A stretch of 64,000 nucleotides of DNA, from NCBI GenBank assembly GCA_036583965.1, contig JAZBQD010000015.1, positions 72,394,330-72,458,329 on the forward strand. The letters run 5' to 3'. Position 1 is the first letter of the stretch; each line of letters starts with the position of its first letter. Below are positions 14,085 through 25,200 of the stretch, piece by piece. Made by a program: the position numbers and the translations under genes. The DNA comes from Prunella strophiata. Its lineage: Eukaryota; Chordata; Aves; Passeriformes; Prunellidae. The notes below the pieces were generated by a model. That model did not search any database and was not told the origin of the DNA. It saw nothing but the letters and a program-made list of their open reading frames with translations.

Positions 14085-14330
14085 CCCTTGTGATGGAGGC
14101 TGGCCAGCAGTGGGGTTCTGCAGGGAGATGTGCTAGTTAGTTTAATCTCAGATACCCATGAAGAGATTAAGCAGTGAAAGACAAAAATCTGCTAACCTAC
14201 CAGGTTACTCAGAACATGAAAAGTAAGGGCTGCTTGCAAAATAGCAGGAGGCAAATTGAGAGGCAATAGAATGTCAGCTGAATCTCAATGTGAATAAAGG
14301 AAATCATGTGAGGAAGGTGGTGTGAAAGTG
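14085..14330 (+). mobile_element. Old CR1-like LINE remnant
   Basis: Weak but ordered similarity to the reverse-transcriptase part of old CR1/L3-type LINEs. It begins with 'CAGTGGGGTTCTGCAGGGA' (around 14109, the 'AGTGGGGTCCCACAGGG' block). It continues with a segment ending 'GAATCTCAATGTGAATAAA' (around 14280), corresponding to the CR1 'GAAATTCAATGTGGATAAATG' region. No FADD box is readable, and indels break every frame. The right-hand boundary is uncertain; weaker similarity may continue toward 14560. Confidence 0.5.
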
Positions 14331-14839
14331 TAACTGGGAAACTGAAACACTGGGTTTATGCTGATGACACACTGAATGGCCATATGCCTCCCTCCCAAGG
14401 CAGAGGCATATCCTCAGTGAAATTTTAGCATTGGGAGCCCTGGTGAGAGCCTCATTGAGAGTGCTGCCTCCAAGGAGATGGACTCTTAGACGCTGCCAGA
14501 ATGGCCATGCTGAGGAGTCAGTGGGGATGATTGCTCTGGGGGAAGTTTCTCCACAATGCATATCTTTATGAGTAATTCTATGGCTTCAGTCAGGTGCACA
14601 TGATTTGCCCAGTATCTCAAGCTACTATGAAACTACTCAACACAGCAGATGAAGTAGATTAGGTAACTTATTTTACCCCTGAGGTGCCAAATAGTATCAG
14701 TTGAAGTAGGGAAAAAAGAATAAAAATCAAAAGCAAATAAGAAATGCCATTGAAAGTTACCAAGAATCTAAAGTTCCTGTGGGATAAAAACATAGAAATT
14801 CTTGAGATTGGCAGTATCTCTTCTCATATTTACAGCCTG
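14331..14839. other. Unassigned spacer between CR1 remnant and LTR
   Basis: No gene recognised. The interval 14331-14560 may be the continuation of the old CR1 copy. The 85-codon minus frame in it (14304-14561) has no domain I know. Confidence 0.4.
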
Positions 14840-15333
14840 TGTGTTGGGTTGACCCTGGCTAGCAGCTGAGCAAGTCAGTTGTTGGCTTATTTCCTTATTT
14901 ACTCAGTGGGATGGGAAAGAGAATCGGAAGAGTAAAACCAAGAAAATTTGAGGATCAAGATAAAAAAACTTTAATTGGTAAAACGAAGCTCACATGGAAA
15001 CAAAACAAAACAAGGAACTTTTTCATTACTTCCCATTGGAAATCCCTTTCTCCCAGATATTATGGCTGATCATGATATCATGTGGTATGGAGTATCCCTC
15101 TGGTAAGTTTGGGTCAGCTGTCCCAGCCATGTTTCCTCCCAGTTTTTTGCACACCCCCATCCTACTCATGAAGGGGACAGAATGGGAAAAAGATAAAGCC
15201 TTGTTGCTGTGTAAATATTGCTCAGAAATAGGCAAAACACTTGTTGTGTTTTCAACACTGGTTTAGTAACAAATCCAAAACAGAGAACGATACCGGCTGT
15301 GAATGAATGAAATCAACTCTGTCCCAACCAGAC
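14840..15333 (-). mobile_element. Solo LTR of an avian ERVL-type endogenous retrovirus
   Basis: About 494 bp resembling LTRs of avian class III (ERVL-like) endogenous retroviruses, in reverse orientation. The plus strand begins TGTGTTGGGTTGACCCTGGC and ends CTGTCCCAACCAGAC. In between it carries hallmark antisense blocks: 'GGTATGGAGTATCCCTCTGG' (15083-15102), 'AAGTTTGGGTCAGCTGTCCC' (around 15105-15124), and a polyadenylation-like ATTAAA on the minus strand (plus 14970-14975). No gag, pol or env sequence flanks it, so it is most simply a solo LTR left by LTR-LTR recombination. I could not see a clean target-site duplication, and the terminal CA is degraded, so the insertion is old. The family name is from recall. 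A 90-codon plus frame (14994-15266) inside it is incidental. Confidence 0.75.
14970..14975 (-). promoter_or_regulatory. Polyadenylation-like ATTAAA in the solo LTR
   Basis: TTTAAT on plus is ATTAAA on the LTR sense strand, near the expected R-region position. Function is inferred from position only. Confidence 0.4.
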
Positions 15334-17079
15334 TTAATAAAGTAAAAACAAGGAGTACAAAACCATGAATAGTAAGTAGCAGCCTATTCTTAAAAGATAC
15401 TTTTACTAAAGATAATTTAAAGCAAACAAAATTAACCTAGTCAGGTAAGATTTCTCCCCTAAGAATTAAAAAAAAATAAATTGAGTGAGAAAAGTGCCAT
15501 TGAATGAACTGCTATGAGTTGCAGTTTGGAAGGTAACAAAGTGACATAAGAATGAAATTCTAGTCTATTCCTTTTCTGGTTCTGCACACCGTGATAGTTT
15601 TTGAATGTTTGTTGCCACAGAGAAGAAGGAAATAAACTGTTCCCCAGTCTCACCATAAAGAAAATATAGAAAATAGTATGGACATTTAATTGCAGGATGA
15701 AATGGGATTTCTCTAGACATAAGGAATGGTGGAGTGACTATCACTTGGAATTTTTAAGAAACCTTAATAAGCATGTATTAAGAAGAGATGGGTATGATTG
15801 TATTCATCCTAGGTACTTTGCTCTTTCCTCTACCCACTTAATTTCACTTTTGTAATGGTTCATGATTTTACTACTGATGCCCTACAGGACTGTTTTTCCC
15901 TAGTGTTCAGATAAAAGAACTGTCATTGTCAGGAAGTAAAAACCAAGACATACACACACAAAAAAAGCTTTCCACTATCTTTCAAGTACTTACTTAAAAA
16001 GTAAAGTAACTTATGTAAGCACAAAGCTGCATAAGTTTGACACATGTTCACACGCTGTATTTCATGCCATTTGCTTTCAGGCTTTCATTCCTCAAAGACA
16101 TTTCATGTTCCATGTTACTTCAAATAACTGTCATTTCCCTTTCATGCTTTGTTTCCAAGGTCTATCACAGGTTTAATCGATCCATTGAGAGGATTACAGG
16201 TGTGCTTTGTCAATTACAGCAGTAATGTAAACATGCTTTCTTGATTTTCAAATACATGTTTGATTTGCACGTGGCAGGAAAAGGCAAAAAGATCACAAAC
16301 AGTGTAATCCTTGCAATGAGAGCTCATGAACAAGGTGTTCAATAAATCAATACAAATACAATTGTGAGTAATTAAGGTCTGGAACCTTGTTTCCTTAGTC
16401 TGTTTTCTGGTGCTTTGCTGACAGATGTAAAGTTGAGCATAGCAATGACATGGCTAGGTAAATTGGTCAGTTCCACAAAAGTTCATAAGGAATTTTGTAT
16501 CAAAATAGAAACTGCTAAAATAGTGATATTATCTGTAATGCCTAGTGCAGTATATATGGTATACTTTTTGGGTACAAGGTTAAAAATCTTAGCTGGAATT
16601 ACTGAGTAGTAGTAATGGATTATTACTTATCACCTTTCTAATTTCTGTGTTAAAATCTTCTTCTTCTAACACATGCTCTTGGCATGTGTTTTCTTTTTGC
16701 TGCCAGGTTCAGCTATCTGAGAAGCAAAGGCAAAACAGAATACTGAGCGGCAGAGAGGAGGAAACAATTGCTATTCTTCCAGATTTTTGAGCACATCAGG
16801 GGGAATAGCAGATATCATGGCACAGCAGGGGCACAGAAGGACACAGAAAAAACACTCAAAACTCTGTGAGGCAGCTTGAAAACTATCTGATAATGATTTC
16901 AGCATGCTGAGGGTACATTCTTTGTTATTGACTGGTACAATTGCCATTGATGCTTTGGAGACCTTTTTCCTGACAGAGCTCCATGGGAGTTAGATCCATG
17001 TCCAGCTGCAGAGCTATAGGGAATGCCTGGTCCCAGAGATCTCTCATGTGTGAGTTGTGCTTAGCTTGAGGCACTGAGT
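15334..17079. other. Unassigned non-coding sequence
   Basis: No gene or clear repeat. The stretch around 16230-16390 is A+T-rich with several AATTAA/CAATTG words. The part nearest 17 kb may include further 5' sequence of the following CR1 element, but I could not follow the similarity with confidence. Confidence 0.45.
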
Positions 17080-19745
17080 CACTCAGTGGAGGAGCTGAAG
17101 GAAGAGGTGTACAGGTTGTGTACAGGGAAAATAAAATGGAGGTTGAGTAAGTCTTCACTGAAAATTGGCAGAGAAAACAGCATAAGACATGCAAAGCAGC
17201 AAAGGAGATACATTTTGAGGCCATGATCAAAAAAGCAGTGGAGGTTCAGTCTCAAGATGGAGAAAGCTGGAAATTTATGAGTTCTGGTTCCTGCTTCACT
17301 TGCAGATCTGCAACTTCAGAAGACTTTTTAAAGTAGGAGGAGAAAGCCTCAGAATCGGGGGTCACAATGCTCATGTGTTACTTAAACTGCTAATATATTG
17401 TCTGGAAGAGCAATAAAGTGAGGTACAAGAGAGCTAGGAGATTTCTAAAATGTACAGAAGACTTTTTAAATGTAAGTAATCAGCGAACCAATTCAAATGT
17501 TTTCTTGGACCAGTTTTTTATTCTCAAGGAAGTAAAATCTTATTGGATTAAGATATTAAGATCACTTGGCTGCAGTGACTGTGAGTCTATGAAGTTTAAA
17601 ATCCTGGAAGAAGTAAGCAATACATATATCTGAATTTCAGCCTTGGATTCGAAAAGAGCAGATGTTCACTTCTTCGTGGACCTGCTTGGCAAGATTCCCC
17701 AGGAATCTTGACTGGAGTTCAAAGAGCCCAAGAAAACTGCAAGAGACTCCTCTGGGGAGGCTTCAGTGACAGCTTACTTAAAGAGAAAGAATGGTCCATT
17801 CCAACACACAGAAAGCTGAGCAATCACAGCAGAAGGCCAGTGTGGATGAACATGAAAATTCTGTCTGATAAAAAAAAGAAATACACAGAAGGTGGAAGCA
17901 GTCTGCTCAAAAGGAATAAAAAGGTATTGCCTCTGTGTGTAGTAATTTAGCTAAGAAAGCCAAAGGTCAGCTAGAGTTGAATATAGTGATGGAGGTAAGA
18001 GAAAACAAGAAAGGATTTTGTAAATATATAGACAGTTTAAGGAAAGGGTAGGAAATGGGTCCTGCTGTTCAGTGGAGCAGGGGACTCAACGACTAGGGAT
18101 GTGGAATACATTTTCTTTGCCTCAGCTTTCACTGGCAATATTTACTAGTGAAATATTTATCGTATTTACTCAGGCATCCCAGGTCCCTGAGCTCACTAGC
18201 AGAGTCTATAAAAGTGAAGTTCTACTCACAGTAGAGGGAGAGTCTGGAATCGCTTAATCCGGTTAGAAATTCAACAGCCCTTGGAACCAGATAGAATGCC
18301 TCCTCCAGTGCTGATGGAGATGGCTGATGGCATTTTAGGGGTGCTCTCTGTCATTTCCTAATGGTCATGACAGCTGGGAAAAGTTCTTAATGACTGAAAA
18401 AAGGCAACACATCTTAAAGATGTCATACACATCTTAAAGATGGGTCAGAAGGGAGATTCAGTTAGCAAGCTGATCAGCCTTACGTCAGTCTCGTGAAAGA
18501 TTTTGGAACAAGTCCGCTTAGGAGCCACTCCCAAATATGTGAAGGACAAGAGAGTGACTAGCAAGAGCAAGCTGAGATTTACAAAGGGCAAGTCATGTTT
18601 TTTATGACAAGATGCCTAGTGTGACTCCCAAAGGATGGTAGTGAATGTTTTATGCTTTGACTTTGTTTAACAAAGCTTCTGACACCATCTCCCTATAGTT
18701 TCCTTGTCACCACATTGGTAAAACACAGACTGGCTCTTAAGGTGGGTGGAAAATCAGCTGGACTGCAGGTCCCAAAGAGCTTGTGATCATTGTCTAGTCC
18801 ATGTGAAGGTCAGTAGCTAGTGGCCATCAGGGATCAATACTGGAACCAGCTTTGTTTAATGTCTCTGTAAAAGCCTGAAGATGGGACAGAGTGCACTCTC
18901 AGTGAATTTGTGAATGATGACAAATGTTGGAAGTGATCAGTATTTTAGAAGGACATGGGAACCTGGGCAGACTGGAGGAATGGTCTGATAGAATGTCATT
19001 AAGTTCAGTGAAAGAAAATGCAGTCTAGTATCTACAGTGGGATAATCCTATGCAACAGAACAGGGTGGGAACTAACTAGCAACGAGCTCTGAAGAAAGGA
19101 CCTATGTTGGATAACAAGTCGAGATGAGTCAGCAGTGAAACCTTGCAGCAAAAAGAGCAGCTGCATCCTGGACTGTATTAGTAAGAGTGTAGCCAGAAGT
19201 TTCAAGGAAGTGATACTTCCAATTTATTTGGTACTTATCAAATTATATTTGGAGTTCTGTGTCTAGTTTTGGGCTCACCAGTACAAGGAAGATACTGACA
19301 TCAAAAAGCAAATCCAGTGGAGCCCACCAAGATTGTCAGGATCTTGGGGCACATGATGCACTAGGACAGACTGAGACAATATTGTTAATTCAGTCTGGAG
19401 AAGAGAAGGCTAAGGGGAGACCTTATTGCTGCCCAAAGTTACTTGTGAGGATACAGAGAAAACAAAGTCAAACTCTTCTCAGAGAGTGACAAGTCAGGAT
19501 GAACGAGGAACAAGTTGGAACATGGAAAATTCTGATTAGATACAAGATTATTTTTTGTTTTCCACAAGGTGAGGTAAAATGAAAGAACAAGTTGTCCAGA
19601 AACTGTCCTTGGAATTGTTCAAGACTTGACTAGACACAGCCCTGAGCAAAATGATCTAATGAGACTTTGAATAGTGAGTTGAACGAGATGCCCTCTGGGG
19701 CTCCCTTCCAATCTAGATAATTGCATGATTCTACAATTCTACAGT
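17080..19745 (+). mobile_element. Long degenerate CR1 LINE (possible ORF1 trace, RT, 3' UTR)
   Basis: The longest CR1 copy in the window, on plus and heavily mutated. A possible ORF1 trace lies at 17080-17330 ('CAGATCTGCAACTTCAGAAG' around 17304). The interdomain region is recognisable at 17640-17900 ('GACCTGCTTGGCAAGATTCC' around 17679; 'GGTGGAAGCAGTCTGCTC' around 17891). RT follows from about 17960: 'CCTCAGCTTTCACTGGC' (18120), 'AACAAAGCTTCTGACACC' (18669), and the active-site area around 18907, where FADD is replaced by F-V-N-D-D through an insertion. Later blocks include 'TTTTGGGCTCACCAGTACAA' (19267) and 'CTGGAGAAGAGAAGGCTAAG' (19397). The tail at 19690-19745 still shows ATTCT-like repeats. 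Only about 250 bp separate the putative ORF1 trace from the interdomain segment, so the endonuclease domain appears deleted. A 16-bp segment is tandemly doubled at 18407-18442. It is inert; the start is uncertain. Confidence 0.85.
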
Positions 19746-19989
19746 CTTATTAAAAGTAGAAGCAGCCAAGAAACAATCTTCAGTTGACTTTTGTAGAGGA
19801 TGAAGTAGCATGCACAAAAGGATGAGAGTGGGACAACTTAGGAAAAATAGGGAGGTATGCTGGTACCAGTGGTGAGTTGTTAACTAATGGTCCTTCTGTA
19901 CTTTGCAGTTCCTATATATGCACATGATGGAAGTAATTTAAGGTACTTGGTGCTACAAGAAAATGTTTAGGCCACAGGCAAGTTGTGGG

Positions 19990-20004
19990 GTTTTTTTTTG
20001 TTTT

Positions 20005-20040
<36 letters not shown>

Positions 20041-20076
20041 TTTTGTTTTGTTTTGTTTTTTTTTTTTTTCTTTTTT
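19990..20076. repeat. Poly(T)/TTTTG tract with 34-base T run
   Basis: T-rich simple repeat with a pure T run at 20006-20039, then TTTTG units and a second T run at 20056-20069. It follows the CR1 end by about 250 bp and is not obviously part of it. Opposing frames through it (runs of Phe or Lys) are artefacts. Confidence 0.95.
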
Positions 20077-21918
20077 CCTGAAAGGGAGTATGAAGCAAGA
20101 ATTAACATCATAGATGACTGGGGGGTGATAAAATGGTATTTCTTAAATACAACCTCAATGCAGAAAGAGCTTTGAGGTAAAATGAGGGAAGGTAAATACC
20201 TGTCAGTTATCACAACTCTAAATTTTCATCTGTGTTTATGCTTAAATGCTATCCTGACTTGGCTTTCAGCTTCAAGCAATTTTTGCTGCTTCATTTTTTT
20301 TGCTTCACTTACATTTTTTCTCATGCATTTGTGTTCTAAAGAAGGAATAAAGTGGCATTGTCAGTCTTCCATTTCAATTATCTGGAGTCAGAACGTTTTT
20401 TTCCTTAGTAAGGAAAAGCATCTATTCCTTAACATTTACTCAGAAAGTTCATTTTGGAACCTCAAAATCTAGCCCTAACTTTCCTTGAATATTAAACTTT
20501 GTCAGTGATTTAAAGGAGAAGCTCTTCCTCTGTTTACTATGTGACCATTGAATGCATTTGCAGAAGTGATTAAATAATTAAGAAAAATTAAAACTGGTGT
20601 AAAAGTCATCATTAATAAAAAGGAAACTTATTCCTTATTCCTGAGATGTTTTAGTTGAATTATTAATGGAATATGGATGAAGTTGAACACCTGACTAGAA
20701 TTTTTTGTGCTAAAAATTTGATGAAACTTACTTGCGTGTAGGAGCCCAAGCAGACAATTTCTGTACTTGTAGTAATAGAGAATTATGATTTTTCTACCAA
20801 TAAGTTTTCTACATAATGAAGGTCTCTTTCTCATTTGCCTTCTTCCTTTGAATAACTTTGTCTCAGTTTTGCTTTGACTTTTCTTCCCTGCTCATATACT
20901 GTGGTTATCTAGAAACAGAATAAAAATAGATTTTTTATGGAATAAAAATGGATTCTGCAGGGTGTTTACAAACACAGAGCAAATCTGAGCAACTTGCTAC
21001 AAGCTGGCAAATGCAATCTAAGTGCCAGCCAAGAAAAATTTCAAACATGTTCACTGTGTGAGTCAAATTCCTCAGATTGTTCTGATAACACTAGCCAGTT
21101 GTTTTTCTCTTGAATTTTAAGTCTGCTAGCTTTGTGATGCCTTCTACTGAATGATTACAGGTAACCAGAAGGTTTTAATTTTTTGTTGTTATGTGTATTT
21201 TTTGTTCTGGAAAGCTGTACTACTAAAAATCTAAAATTACTCATCCCATCTTCACAGGTTATTTTGCCCATCTGAGAGATGGAATCAGTCCATCAGACTT
21301 AAATGGCCTCTGCCAGTGGCTCACCAAGCCAGTCTTCCCTTGACCTAGGACTTGAGGAGAAGGAATGAAAAGGGAAGAGATTCCAGAGTTATTGTGGAGG
21401 GCAACTTGTTTTTTTCAGACTCGTAGTGTAACTTCCCTGTCATTTCTAATCACTGCACTGTCACTGGATTTGTCTGTCCTAATCGACTTAATCAACGTGA
21501 TGCAAGCGCTCTTCCCTGGTTCTGTTCAGCTCCAGTCTCTTGACTTCCCCTCACCATTGTATATATGATCACTGAAAGGATTGCTTCAGACTGCTACTTT
21601 GCTCCAACTTGACAGGTCTCTACAAAGTAAATCTTGTTAGGGCAAAGTCACTATTTCAGTATATCCCCCTCTTCTTCTTCTTCTTAACATACATTTACAT
21701 TGCTAATATGTACTCTGCACTGACTTTGCTCTACAAATTGTATGTGTTTATGAGACTTTTTTTAGATTTTGTACCAACTTGTCTTATGTTGCCACTAGGC
21801 TAAAAGAAAAGTATTTTGCTCACTTTTGATTTACACATCATTAATTCAAAAATATGATGTAACTATTGTATGTAATAGCTTTAGATATCTGGAAATATAT
21901 TTATATACATATAATAGA
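20077..21918. other. Unassigned A+T-rich non-coding sequence
   Basis: No gene or recognised repeat. Several 60-96 codon frames lack any motif. A short CTT repeat lies at about 21671-21685. Confidence 0.5.
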
Positions 21919-22243
21919 TTTATTAATCCTACATCACAATTTATAATCCTCCCTTAGACTTATAAATCCTACTTGCTATATGTAATTCCTATGATTAATT
22001 TACAAATCATCCCAATAAATCCTAAATTAAAATGAGAAATTTGTAAATCTTTTCTTTGCATTTGAAGTGCTACAGAACCAGCAGACTTGCAAATGAGGCC
22101 TACAAATCTTGACAACTGCAACTAAATCTATTCCTATTCATCTTCTTTCTCTGCCTTCCCAACTTTCCCTGTAAATCCTGGTCATCTGCTTCTTTCATGA
22201 AATTAAGTTTTATTAAAACAGGACAAATTGTGTAAATCTTCAT
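21919..22243 (+). repeat. Degenerate array of phased AAATCCT-like motifs
   Basis: Words of the form NNTAAATCCT recur at 21921 (TATTAATCCT), 21941 (TTATAATCCT), 21961 (TATAAATCCT), 21981 (TGTAATTCCT), 22001 (TACAAATCAT), 22014 (AATAAATCCT), 22041 (TTGTAAATCT), 22101 (TACAAATCTT), 22121 (ACTAAATCTA), 22170 (TGTAAATCCT) and 22231 (TGTAAATCTT). The first five are spaced exactly 20 bp and most later ones fall close to multiples of 10 bp. This could be a decayed 20-bp minisatellite or a cluster of protein-binding sites. Two copies contain TAATCC, the core bound by OTX/CRX/PITX-type homeodomains. The spacing is directly visible; function is inference. Confidence 0.55.
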
Positions 22244-25200
22244 TTGCTGCAATTGGCTTAACCACCTTGCTGTAATCACACCAGCTTCAAGCCCTCCCAG
22301 CCTGAGCTGTTCTGGAGAATGTGGATTGAACCAGAGACCAAAGAGAGCATGCAGGATCTGTAAGGAAGTGGTGATGGAAATTCAGCTGAAAACATTTTTT
22401 TTCGGAAAAGGAACATCTGCATCATGCTCCATCATGATGTTTGATTATTCTATTTCATTCCAGATTTATTTCTAATGGCTCCCAAGGGTGTTATTCCTCC
22501 AAAACATAACAGGTTTTGTACCAGAAATTCTGTTTTTACAGACAGTTAAAACTCACATCATTTATAAATTCAAAAGGAAGAGTGTCCTACTTCTGCCATA
22601 CATTACACAATAGCTGAGAAGCAGGGAAGATGTTCATATCTCTGAAAGCCTCAAATGTTTAATCCAATGTATTTCCTGTGTCCTTCGGGTCCACATACAG
22701 GTATAATATTGCCCACACACTTATACAATCCCCAAGTATCCAACTAAAGACCTGGACAGCTTTAAACTGAATGAAAAAAAATAACTTTATGTGAAAATCA
22801 GGTTTGTTTACCTGTATACGTACTAAGAGACAAAGACTCCTTTGTTATTTTGTAAGCATTTTTCCAGTCAAGATTGTGTTTGAGTCTTTCAGCCTGTCAT
22901 GCAGGGAGTGGGGAACACTTAGCAATTCATTGGTTCTTTCAAGTCCTCCTCCAGCCAATACAACCTCCATAGTTTGCTAAGAAATTTCTCCCCAGAAGAA
23001 GGGTTTTCTGTTACTCCTTTCTCCACAAGTGCATAGTTATTGAACATTTTGAATTTCACTCAGCCCTTATTCCTCTCAAAATTCAACCAACACCCTGCCC
23101 ATCACATGCCCAAATCTCACTTTTTTTGTGTTCATTTTTTCTGACCAGCTCCATGTGCTATCACTGCCTGACTGCAGGGAGCAGCGTGAAATTCTACTTT
23201 TTCTTTTTTTTTTTTTTTTTTTTCAAGTCCTATAGCCTGTTCTGCACAGATCCCTTTGTATTCCTCTGCAGGGTTTTCTTGCCTTTATTCCTGATTTCTG
23301 AGAAGCAATTCAAGGAGCTCAAGGAGACAGGGCAGTCACTAGCAGGCTGGAGAAAAAGTGCTTAGTAGGTTAAGGACTTTCCTAGCAGAAATGAGAGGCT
23401 TTGAGGAATGTGGAAGTTCTACTTTTCAGCTTTTTTTAAGGGAAGGGTAATTTTAAATTCAGAAATGTCTTTATTTACACTCCTGTGTGCATTCGTATGT
23501 ACAAGGTGCGGCAGGGGAGCTTGTAGAATACTTTCCCTTGAAGAACCTCCTTTATCTGAAGTCCATTGCTTATTCAAGAAAAATTAATTTTTAAATGTTT
23601 GTCAGGAATCATTTGACTAAAAACTGTTCTAGAAAATTTAGCTGGCTACAGAAGGATGAGTAAGTCTAAGTGCTAATCTTGAAAATTAAATATAGGAAAG
23701 AATTATTTCACTCCTACTTTAAATAGCAGGTATTTTGTTTATATAGTCTCCTGGACAGGTCTATAATCCCTAAATTCCAAATAATGAGTAGAAATTTTAA
23801 TCTTCAGACTGAGAAATCAGTTAAAACAAATGGAAATCTCTAAACTGGTACTGCAAGGACTGTGTAGCACTTGGGGAAAAGGAATTGTTGAAGGATGTTC
23901 TTTTCTCTCTTGTCCGTTCTACATTAAGATTTAGTCACTTCTGTTCCAGCAACAAGCTGCTGGTGTAGATCATGCACAACATTTTAATTAGATTGGATTT
24001 TTGGAGAAGTGATGTCGTTAGCCATTCTGATACCTGGAAATTCAAACTAACTGCTTCTAGCTAGTACTTTCAAAGGCAAAAATGTGCCTATTTCTTTACA
24101 TATATGTAAAGATATGTCACATGTAATATTTTATATTTATGTTAGGATATGTATTTTGCATGTGTGCATGTATGTGTGCATATTCACACAGTAACACACA
24201 AATACTATGCTAGTAATATAGCTTATGTTATGCTTTACTAACACATACCCTAATATATGAATCTATTTGAGTATATCTATACTCAGGCATACATATATAT
24301 GTGCTATCACACACTGAAACTTAATTCTCCCCAGGTGTTAGAGGAAAGTTATTACCTCTTCATTGGTAATACAGGCTAGTGTTAAGATAGTGTTTTCTCT
24401 GGGTCTTTGTTTCTTGGATACATGTAAGGAGAGGAATAGCTAGACAGTATGTTTTACCCAAAATGTACTTCTCTGTGTTATCCCTTGCCTTTTCCAATCT
24501 TTTCTAACCTCCTATCTGACTTCTTAATCATACAGCTACACATTTTTATCCCCTTTTACACCTTCTTTTTCTATTCTTGCTAAGCTGTTTTCAAGGACAC
24601 TTGTGACAGGGGCTTTCTTTGTAAGTAATCAGTCTCTTTGCAACATATATGTAGGGATGGAGAGAAGTTTTAGCAGGTAGCCAGCTTCTCTGCAAAGGGG
24701 GTGACAACACCATATCCAAAAATGGGAATAAGAAATTAATGCTACAAATCTAAGAATAAATCCATTCAAATGTTTTTTAACAATGGAAGAAGCAGCTAAA
24801 AGAGAAACCAGGAACTGAGTTTAAAATCTTGCCTGAATTTCAGGAAAGAAGCTTGTATTTGCCATAAAGAAAGTTTATCAGGCCAAAAGGAGGGTAATAG
24901 ATTCAAAGAAAAAAACACTTTTTGTCTTTTTACGTGAAACAGACAGGAAATAATTTTATAGTTCAATTTTCCTGACAAAGCCAAAGAACAATTTAAGAGA
25001 ATGTTTAGATAGAAGAATAATGTACAAATACTTAAGTATTCAATAGTTAATTATTTATATGAAACAGATTATTTTACACTGATGGCTGCCTCAACATCTT
25101 GGTCATAGATAAGGAAGAATATTAGTATTACAGAATAATTATAGTTCCAGACTAACAGCAAGAATTCTCCCATCATTTTTTTTCTATAGTTTTCCATAGT

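Noticed and set aside
19953..20213. Frames with long Lys or Phe tracts
   Set aside because: Produced by the poly(T)/TTTTG tract.
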